Source: JBQTHP01 sp052389755
Lineage (GTDB): Bacteria > Pseudomonadota > Gammaproteobacteria > Steroidobacterales > Steroidobacteraceae
Length of the DNA stretch: 5,232 nt
Reading direction: 5' to 3'
NCBI GenBank assembly: GCA_052389755.1
Contig: JBQTHP010000147.1
Span: forward strand, 1-5,232
Part shown: one piece after another, positions 1 through 5,232 of the stretch
How positions within the stretch are numbered: position 1 is the first letter of the stretch
Layout: every line of letters begins with the position of its first letter
Translations under genes and position numbers: made by a program
The notes under the pieces: generated by a model
The model's database searches: none
The model's input: the letters and a program-made list of their open reading frames with translations, nothing else
What the model was told of the DNA's origin: nothing

Positions 1-60
1 TTGCACACTTTGCGTCGTCCGCCCGGGACGGTGATGTACACGATGGTGCGCGCGCGATGA
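1..60 (+). CDS. Possible C-terminal tail of a convergent gene (very uncertain)
   Basis: From base 1 the first plus frame is open for 19 codons, ending VMYTMVRAR and a TGA at 58-60, with mostly G/C third positions. The TGA falls at the loop of the hairpin at 47-70. The same bases can be read on the minus strand as an open frame (RARTIVYITVPGGRRKV) that could start at a GTG near 89 and run off the left edge. Both readings share the same wobble positions, so base composition does not decide between them. I recognise neither product. The rest of 61-191 shows no supported gene; it has an AT-richer patch (about 104-138) and an 8-bp direct repeat GGCCAGTC at 120-127 and 157-164. Confidence 0.15.
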   Translation: MHTLRRPPGTVMYTMVRAR

Positions 61-70
61 CGCGTGTGCA
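47..70 (+). other. 10-bp hairpin favouring a plus-strand transcript
   Basis: Arms 47-56 and 61-70 pair over 10 positions, two of them G-U, around an ATGA loop. On the minus strand the two G-U pairs become A-C mismatches, so the structure favours plus-strand RNA. No T-run follows directly; a T-rich patch starts only near 104. It could be a weak terminator or attenuator of a gene entering from the left, or a by-product of CG repeats. Confidence 0.35.
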
Positions 71-191
71 GACGGCGTTCCACTTCGGCGGGGCCTTCGG
101 TCGTTGTTCGATTTCTTCTGGCCAGTCACAGATATTATGCCTACGACCGTGCCTTCGGCCAGTCGGGACGTGACTTATTTCGCCCGCCCTC

Positions 192-1172
192 TCAGCGGCG
201 GATGCGTATCGCGACCGGGCAGTGATCGGAGAGACGGAAGCGCCAGACGTCCCCGGGCTCAAAGGTCACGCGCTGGAAGGAGCCGGGCACGATCGCCGCG
301 CCGAGTACGCGGCTCAACACGATGAAGTCGATGTAGCTGCGAAACGGCTGGCCTGCCGCGCAATTCACGAAGCGTTGGCCCTCCAGGGCGTTGACGAGAT
401 CCGCTTCCGGCGGCTCGCCGTCGTCGATCGCCGCCCAGATCGTCGAGGCGACAGCGCCCACGCGGCGCTGTTCCCTTGCTTCTCGAAGCAGATCGCGATT
501 GAAGTCCCCGAGCACGCCGAATCGCCGACCGTGGCTCGCCTGGGCGTCGATCCACGCCTCGAGCGCCGCCACTTGCCGGGCAAGATCGCCGCAGGCCGCC
601 CGTGCGCTATCGAGCGGATCGCGCGCGCAACCCGATTTCAAATGGATCGACAGGAGGCGCAGCTCTTCGCGCGTGCCGGGAAAGAGCACGAGCTCCGCAC
701 CACGACGCAGCGCATCGCCGAGCGCGAGGCTGCGCACGTCCGCACCGCAGCGATGCGGCACGCCCGCGCGAATCGCGAATCCGGTGTTCTGCAGGTGCCG
801 ACGGCCGGTGAAGCAGAACGAATAGCCCGGGAACACGAGCCGCGCGGCGTCGGCGCCGTCCACTTCCTGCAGCGCGATCACGTCGGCATCGAGCCGGCTC
901 GCGTAGCGCGCGAGCGCCGCAAAATCGCTCGCGGCGCGTTCCTTGCCGAACGCAACGTCGCAGGGCAGGCGGCGCTCGGTGCCGCGCACCGCGATGCCCT
1001 CTGGGGCGCACGAGGACTTGAGCGGACGGAAGACGGATGGGGCAATCAGCCACTCGAGGTTCCACGTGGCAAGTTCGAGCTCGCGGCGTGTATCGGCAGT
1101 CGAGGCCGCGCCGCTGCCCGCGGCAAGCGCGCTCGCAATCCACCAGCCACAGCGTCGGCGCGCACAACGCAT
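192..1172 (-). CDS. Secreted endonuclease/exonuclease/phosphatase-family protein
   Basis: Predicted metal-dependent phosphoesterase of the EEP fold (DNase I / exonuclease III / sphingomyelinase superfamily), 326 residues. The superfamily's active-site motifs appear in order: Asn38 in TWNLEW, Glu103 in ALQEV, His177 in SIHLKSG, Asp223 and Asn225 in LGDFNRD, Asp282 in YIDFIVLS and Asp316-His317 in LSDHCPV. The N-terminus (RCARRRC, then a hydrophobic run from about residue 9 to 24) looks like a signal peptide, with possible cleavage after Ala23 or Ala26. The mature part carries eight cysteines, which fits a disulfide-bonded periplasmic or extracellular enzyme. The ATG at 1172 is the first usable start after an in-frame stop, but no clear Shine-Dalgarno precedes it. 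It lies 56 nt after pilE on the same strand, so co-transcription is possible. The substrate cannot be read from sequence: DNA, RNA, phospholipid and phosphoinositide enzymes share this fold. The HLKSGC...AC pattern recalls secreted nuclease-like members. Confidence 0.9.
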   Translation of the reverse strand: MRCARRRCGWWIASALAAGSGAASTADTRRELELATWNLEWLIAPSVFRPLKSSCAPEGIAVRGTERRLPCDVAFGKERAASDFAALARYASRLDADVIALQEVDGADAARLVFPGYSFCFTGRRHLQNTGFAIRAGVPHRCGADVRSLALGDALRRGAELVLFPGTREELRLLSIHLKSGCARDPLDSARAACGDLARQVAALEAWIDAQASHGRRFGVLGDFNRDLLREAREQRRVGAVASTIWAAIDDGEPPEADLVNALEGQRFVNCAAGQPFRSYIDFIVLSRVLGAAIVPGSFQRVTFEPGDVWRFRLSDHCPVAIRIRR

Positions 1173-1175
1173 CGT

Positions 1176-1202
1176 GCGCGGCAGTCTGGCGGACGGCCGC
1201 GC
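1176..1202 (-). other. GC-rich hairpin just upstream of the EEP-family gene
   Basis: A perfect 7-bp inverted repeat (GCGCGGC / GCCGCGC; arms 1176-1182 and 1196-1202) with a 13-nt loop ends 3 nt before the ATG at 1172. It has no U-tract and so is not a standard terminator. It could occlude the translation start, but in such GC-rich DNA it may be chance. Confidence 0.3.
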
Positions 1203-1228
1203 GCGATTGCAATGCGCTCAAGAGGATT

Positions 1229-1681
1229 TCAGCGCCAGCAGCCGCTGCTTTCCGCCGGCGTACGCACACCCTGATCGTTGATGGTGAGAACGCGGCAGGC
1301 CACCGTGTCCTGCATCTGGCCGCCGGCTGCAGTGGCGGTCGCCAGATACGACGTCGTGATACCCCCAGCACCGGCAACCACTGTGATCCCGAAATGGCCC
1401 TCGGGCGTCGTGTTGCCGACGCCCAGCCCTGCTGGCGGAGCCGCGGTCAGATTCAGTGTGTACGTGTTGTTCTGCAGAAAGAACTTTTCCTGGGCGACCT
1501 GCACCCGGAGTAAGGCGGCGCGCCCTTCCGTCCGGTTGGTCCGGAGAATGTAGTTGCGATAGCTGGGCACCGCGATGCTCGCGAGAATCGCGACCACGAC
1601 GATCACGATCATCAGCTCGATCAGCGTGACGCCTCGCGCGCGCTTCGGGTCATTGAAGGACATGTGGCGGCCGGCAGTCAT
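1229..1681 (-). CDS. pilE: Type IV minor pilin, PilE-like prepilin
   Basis: Minor pilin expected to be cleaved and methylated by PilD, then incorporated into the pilus or its priming complex with PilY1. From the chosen start the protein has 150 residues: a 17-residue basic leader (KRARG just before the cut), then mature V1-T-L-I-E5-L-M and a hydrophobic helix through P22-S-Y24. Glu5 and Pro22, typical of type IV pilins, are present; position 1 is Val rather than the usual Phe. The mature part is about 133 residues. Its two cysteines, in VACRV and the terminal GCWR, fit the C-terminal disulfide loop of pilins. Three ATGs are possible, at 1723, 1681 and 1663. I chose 1681 because a GGAG motif lies 8 nt upstream; 1723 is only 3 nt after the pilY1 stop and has just a weak AGGG one base away, and 1663 has no clear ribosome site. 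Position after pilY1 supports PilE over other minor pilins. The family call is firm; the exact subtype is less so. Confidence 0.93.
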   Translation of the reverse strand: MTAGRHMSFNDPKRARGVTLIELMIVIVVVAILASIAVPSYRNYILRTNRTEGRAALLRVQVAQEKFFLQNNTYTLNLTAAPPAGLGVGNTTPEGHFGITVVAGAGGITTSYLATATAAGGQMQDTVACRVLTINDQGVRTPAESSGCWR

Positions 1682-1686
1682 TGCAG

Positions 1687-1693
1687 CTTCTCC
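1687..1693 (-). promoter_or_regulatory. Ribosome binding site deciding the pilE start
   Basis: Read on the minus strand, GGAGAAG lies upstream of the ATG at 1681, with 8 nt between GGAG and the ATG. It is the only good Shine-Dalgarno match near the three candidate pilin starts, and it favours the 17-residue leader. Confidence 0.6.
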
Positions 1694-1726
1694 ATATTCG
1701 ATCGAATTGCTTGGCACGTCCATACC

Positions 1727-4700
1727 CTAATTCGCGCCCGATTCACGCCAATAGGTCTTGATGCGCGTGTCTATGTTCGTGCAGACGCCGAGCACCCGCA
1801 CGCCTTCCATGCAATCCACGCCGGAGCTGCCGCCCGGGACGCCATCGTCATCCGTGAACATGAACTGGATGTTCGACGGGATGCCGACGTCTGAGTACTC
1901 GACGTACCGATCCTGCACTGTCGTGTTTGCCGGGCCGGAAACGCCCGGCTGGTCGAGATTCTGCTGCGGAGAACCGTCGAACACCCCGACCGCGTACACG
2001 CGCGTCTTGCCAGCGCCGGTGACTTGACACGGATCCGTGTTGAGATCCGGCCCGGCGTTCGGCGTATAGGTCGTGAACAGGATCTGATTGTTCACCGTCG
2101 TCGCCGATGCCAATGCCTTCTCGCCCACCCAGGTCGAATTCGGCTGGTTCAGGTGCATCTTCCAGCCTGGAGAGCCCGCCGGAATCGTCGGGTTGACATT
2201 GGTCGTGATGTCCGTCAGGTCGCCATCATGCACGACCGCAAGGGCGTTGTACTGCGCCTGCGTGAGCTTCACGAACGGCTGGTAGTCCCGGATCGAGTAG
2301 AAGGTCTCGTGCGCGGTCGTATCGAGCGGGTGACCGCGGTAACCCGAGCCGATCGCGATGTTGAAGAAGGGATTCATGCGCTTCTTCTGGATCGCGGCGA
2401 TGTCGGGCGTGTGATAGAAGCGGCGCGTCGCGGCCGCGGTGGGCACCGCATCGTCGTGAGCACCGAGCGACGCGATGACGCCTCCCGTCACGAGGCTTGC
2501 GGCCGGGTTGCCGTTGTAGATGTCGAACCGCCACAGCTGCGCGGCCGTATCGCCCACGTACATGCGGTCCGCGTAGCCATTGCCGTCGAGGTCGAGTACG
2601 GACACGGGGCTCGGAATGGAATGATCCATCCTGCTCAGGTTGAGATTCGCCCCGCTCGAGCTCGCGTACCACAGGCGTGCACCGCTGATCGCGTCCACGA
2701 TAAAGATCTGGTTGCCGATGCTGTCCGCCGGCACATAGCCCGTGCCGTCCTCGACGGGATCGTAGCCGCCGGCGAAAACGAGCACGAAGCGCTGCGGATT
2801 CTGGGTGGCGCCCTGGACGTGCACCCGCGCAAGTGTCGGCGTCGACCACGTCTCGCCGATGCCGGGCAACTGCGTACTGCCGATCGACCACATGAATCTG
2901 GGCTGTGCCTTGTCGGTGACGTCCAGCGCGAAGTACCGGCTGCCGCCGCGTCGCTGCCCGAAGTAGATCCAGACGCGGTCGCCTGCCGATGAGTCCACTA
3001 TTCCGTTGCCGTTGATGTCGTACTTGAGAACACGGATGTCGCCGTCGAGCGAGTAGTGCTTGGTGGCCGTGGGGGCATTCTCGAAAAGGCCGACTAGATC
3101 GCCGAGATGCTCCTGCGGCATGAACGCCCAGAGCTCCCTGCCGTCGGTCACACGGAACGCGTGCAGATAGCCGTCGTTTGTCGGGGCGTAGACCACGGCA
3201 TCATTGTTGTCGGGAGTTGCCGCGGATCCGCCGTAGATCACGACGGCGGGCTGACCGTGAATCGGATCGCCCATCACTTGACGTGTATCCGCGGTCGAGC
3301 TGTCAGCGTCGTCGTCGTTGATATCCTGGCCGCGCGCCCAGTTGATGAGATCATCGCGCGTCGGATCGCCCGGGCTGCCGATGCCGAGCACCGCGCTCGT
3401 GATTGCCGCATTGGTCGTGGCCACGTTGTTCGAACCACTCGCGAGATTGACCGAGGTTGCAGGGTTCGAGCCGATGTACGTGTACAGGTTGCGGGTCGCG
3501 TGAGCCGGAATCTGGTTCGCGGCGCCGCCCAGCAGGACGTCCGCGCCGTCCGGCGAGGACGACCAGTACTCCTGGGCGCTGTCCTTGAAGAAGCCGGTGA
3601 CCGGGTTGACCGCGTCGAGGCCGTTCCGATCGACGATCGTGCTGTTCGAGAATCGGTATTTCTTGAGGTTTCCCGGCCAGTGCTGGGTGCCGCTCGGCTG
3701 AAAGACGGACACGTACAGATCGCTCAGGGTCTGCGCGCGATTGAAGGCGTTGACGGCCACCGTCGGCGCCACGAAGGTGACGTTCGTCTTCAGAATGTCC
3801 GCGACGATGCTGCTGAACACGCTCGACAGATCGTTCGCGCTCAGAGCCGTGTACGCCTGGCCGCCGCCGCGCTGCGCCGCGTTCTGAAGGTAGGAGAACG
3901 AGGCTACGAGATTGGGGTCGTCTCCGAACGCGATGAAGTAAGTCTGGGCGTTCTGCTGGTCCGCGGTTTCGGGGCGGGCCGCATTGTCGGGGAGCAGATC
4001 GCCCTTGAACATGTATTCGGCGAGCGCGCCGAGACAACGACCGGATGTGGACGGGTATGCCCCCGGCGGCCCGGATGCGGTGCAGCTGCCGCCATAGGTG
4101 GCGAAATCGGGGAGCGCCTGGATCTGCGCATCAGCCTGGTTGTCCTGCGTCGGCTGACCGTCCGTCAGGTAGACGATGAAGTTCTTCTGGCACGACTGTG
4201 CGATCGGAGTCTGATACTGATTGGAGAGCGCCGAGCCCCCCACGCGCGATGCCGGAACGCTGGGGGTGGGGACGCGCACGCCCCCGCTGCGGGCCATCGA
4301 CGTGTTGCCGAAGAACACGTCGCCGCCGGACAGGTAGCGGTACGCCTCGAAGAGCGTCTCGGACAACGGTGTCCATCCGGCCGGCGAGAAGGCATCGATG
4401 ATGCCCGTGAGAGCGGCTCGATTCGGCTCGAGCGGCAGCACCGGGTGCATCACCATGCCGCCGGCCGCTGCTACATCCGCGTCGGCGCTCACGTTGTCGC
4501 TGTAGCGCATGATGCCGACGTTGACGTTGTTCAGGCTGGCGAGCAGGTCTTTGGCCGCCTGCTGCACGACCGTCATGCGCGTGCCCACCACCGCGGTCGG
4601 GTTGCTCAGCCAGTTTAGGTAATTGCCGCTCATCAGCGTATACGACGTTTTCGCGCCCGGGGTGCCCGGATTCGGCGCCCAGTAGTCGAGATTGACGTTG

Positions 4701-5232
4701 CTGGTCCAGCCCGCGGAGACGGAGGTTTGGGTGCCGGTTCTCGGACGGGAATTGACCGTATTGCCGATGTCGCCTGCCACGCCGTCATCCGCGAAGCATT
4801 CGACGTTCGTGGTGTTGGAGGCACCGAGCGACGCAGTCCAGGCGTAGGTCAGCGGTGACGAGGAGATGCGTCTCCAGCGGATCATGTAGTCGATGTACTT
4901 GATCTTGCTGCCGTCAAGCAGTCCAAGCGCGTTGGTGCACTTGAGCTGCGCCTGATCGAACGAGCTGCTCGAGCAGCTCGGATCGCCGCTCGTCCGGTAA
5001 TAGATCCTGGAGGTGCTGCAGCTTCCGCCGTAAGTCTGCGCCGGGTTGTACGGCTCGGATACCCGGACCTCGGACCCCATGCTGCCCGAGGTGTCGAACA
5101 CGAACAGAATGTTCGGCGGCGTCGACAACGTCTGGCTGCCGAAGATCTCCGTATCGTCGGCCCAGGCTGCGCCCGTTGCGGCGAGCGTGAGGGTGAGGCC
5201 GGCGGTGAAACTGAAGATCGGTGACCTGGTGA
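1727..5232 (-). CDS. pilY1: PilY1-type type IV pilus tip/assembly adhesin, 5'-partial at window edge
   Basis: Secreted pilus-tip protein that, in known systems, primes pilus assembly with the minor pilins and mediates adhesion and surface sensing. The frame stays open to the right edge, so the first start visible in it, a TTG at 5128, is not the real one. The 34 codons upstream of that TTG encode a hydrophobic stretch ending AWA before DDTEIF, a signal peptidase I site near 5159; only a few residues should be missing. Numbering from the TTG: the vWA domain spans roughly 6-445, with MIDAS DTSGS at 12-16, Thr253 in GWTPLSE and Asp323 in LTDGQPT. The PilC/PilY1 beta-propeller spans roughly 615-1050, with MGDPIHGQP, TNDGYLHAF, ELWAFMP, YFGQRRGG, FAGGYDP and YVGDTAAQLWRFD. 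Calcium-type loops lie at 704-712 and 846-854. The 1167 visible residues match the usual PilY1 length. There are ten cysteines, an even number, consistent with disulfides in an exported protein. I see no RGD motif. It ends 45 nt before the pilin start chosen below. Confidence 0.96.
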   Translation of the reverse strand, partial: TRSPIFSFTAGLTLTLAATGAAWADDTEIFGSQTLSTPPNILFVFDTSGSMGSEVRVSEPYNPAQTYGGSCSTSRIYYRTSGDPSCSSSSFDQAQLKCTNALGLLDGSKIKYIDYMIRWRRISSSPLTYAWTASLGASNTTNVECFADDGVAGDIGNTVNSRPRTGTQTSVSAGWTSNVNLDYWAPNPGTPGAKTSYTLMSGNYLNWLSNPTAVVGTRMTVVQQAAKDLLASLNNVNVGIMRYSDNVSADADVAAAGGMVMHPVLPLEPNRAALTGIIDAFSPAGWTPLSETLFEAYRYLSGGDVFFGNTSMARSGGVRVPTPSVPASRVGGSALSNQYQTPIAQSCQKNFIVYLTDGQPTQDNQADAQIQALPDFATYGGSCTASGPPGAYPSTSGRCLGALAEYMFKGDLLPDNAARPETADQQNAQTYFIAFGDDPNLVASFSYLQNAAQRGGGQAYTALSANDLSSVFSSIVADILKTNVTFVAPTVAVNAFNRAQTLSDLYVSVFQPSGTQHWPGNLKKYRFSNSTIVDRNGLDAVNPVTGFFKDSAQEYWSSSPDGADVLLGGAANQIPAHATRNLYTYIGSNPATSVNLASGSNNVATTNAAITSAVLGIGSPGDPTRDDLINWARGQDINDDDADSSTADTRQVMGDPIHGQPAVVIYGGSAATPDNNDAVVYAPTNDGYLHAFRVTDGRELWAFMPQEHLGDLVGLFENAPTATKHYSLDGDIRVLKYDINGNGIVDSSAGDRVWIYFGQRRGGSRYFALDVTDKAQPRFMWSIGSTQLPGIGETWSTPTLARVHVQGATQNPQRFVLVFAGGYDPVEDGTGYVPADSIGNQIFIVDAISGARLWYASSSGANLNLSRMDHSIPSPVSVLDLDGNGYADRMYVGDTAAQLWRFDIYNGNPAASLVTGGVIASLGAHDDAVPTAAATRRFYHTPDIAAIQKKRMNPFFNIAIGSGYRGHPLDTTAHETFYSIRDYQPFVKLTQAQYNALAVVHDGDLTDITTNVNPTIPAGSPGWKMHLNQPNSTWVGEKALASATTVNNQILFTTYTPNAGPDLNTDPCQVTGAGKTRVYAVGVFDGSPQQNLDQPGVSGPANTTVQDRYVEYSDVGIPSNIQFMFTDDDGVPGGSSGVDCMEGVRVLGVCTNIDTRIKTYWRESGAN
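4961..4980. repeat. Perfect 20-bp palindrome inside pilY1
   Basis: The sequence is CGAGCTGCTC followed directly by its reverse complement GAGCAGCTCG, with no spacer. GATC lies immediately to the right (4981-4984) and again three bases to the left (4954-4957). It codes for part of a Cys-Ser-rich stretch (PSCSSSSF) in the N-terminal region of PilY1, just after the MIDAS strand. Repeated AGC/TCG serine codons partly explain the symmetry. Confidence 0.9.

Noticed and set aside
104..124. GTTCGATT followed by GGCCA, resembling a tRNA T-arm and 3' end
   Set aside because: The T-stem does not pair, and there is no acceptor, D-arm or anticodon arm upstream.
104..138. AT-richer patch with TATTAT, a possible plus-strand promoter
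   Set aside because: No -35 match at proper spacing, and no gene on the plus strand follows it.
222..1274. 350-codon open frame on the plus strand
   Set aside because: Antisense to the EEP-family gene, which has complete catalytic motifs; no independent evidence for coding.
607..1377. 256-codon minus-strand frame overlapping pilE and the EEP-family gene
   Set aside because: It is out of frame with both real genes, very Arg-rich, and crosses their boundary.
1929..1949. 7-bp GC hairpin (GCCGGGC / GCCCGGC)
   Set aside because: It lies within the pilY1 coding region, has no U-tract and is likely to be chance in GC-rich DNA.
2024..2992. 322-codon open frame on the plus strand
   Set aside because: Antisense to the PilY1 propeller, Arg-rich and without motifs; a composition artefact.
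3107..4618. Long open frame (503 codons) on the plus strand
   Set aside because: It lies fully antisense to well-supported pilY1; its product is Arg/Val-rich with no recognisable domain. Such shadows are expected in GC-rich coding DNA.
5126..5128. TTG as the start of pilY1
   Set aside because: The frame continues upstream into a clear signal peptide with an AWA/DD cleavage site, so the TTG is an internal Leu codon.

Overview
The window is a GC-rich stretch (clearly above 60 % G+C by eye, with G/C-rich third codon positions). It holds the tail of a type IV pilus minor-pilin operon and one downstream gene, all read on the minus strand. Gene content and order, pilY1 followed directly by a pilE-type minor pilin, suggest a gammaproteobacterium, perhaps of the Xanthomonadales/Nevskiales/Steroidobacter kind. 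That placement is an inference; no marker gene here proves it.

Layout in the direction of transcription, right to left. (1) 5232-1727: pilY1, nearly complete, cut only at its extreme N-terminus by the window edge. It encodes a secreted protein with a signal peptide, a von Willebrand A (vWA) domain with an intact metal-binding MIDAS, and a C-terminal PilC/PilY1 beta-propeller with calcium-loop motifs. (2) 1681-1229: a minor type IV pilin of the PilE kind, with a prepilin leader, G/VTLIE cleavage site and C-terminal disulfide pair. (3) 1172-192: a predicted secreted endonuclease/exonuclease/phosphatase-family hydrolase with every catalytic motif present. (4) 191-1: no confident gene; there is a GC-rich hairpin and the ambiguous edge of a possible further reading frame.

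Known biology: PilY1 and the minor pilins, including PilE, form the priming and tip complex that starts pilus assembly and takes part in adhesion, surface sensing and twitching. Products 1 and 2 would therefore act together in the envelope. The secreted nuclease-like protein lies 56 nt downstream on the same strand. It may be co-transcribed, but a functional link, for example to extracellular DNA, is speculation.

I found no mobile element, CRISPR array, RNA gene or obviously new system. The most distinctive sequence-level features are a perfect 20-bp palindrome inside pilY1, several acidic calcium-type loops in PilY1, and a strand-asymmetric hairpin at the left edge.
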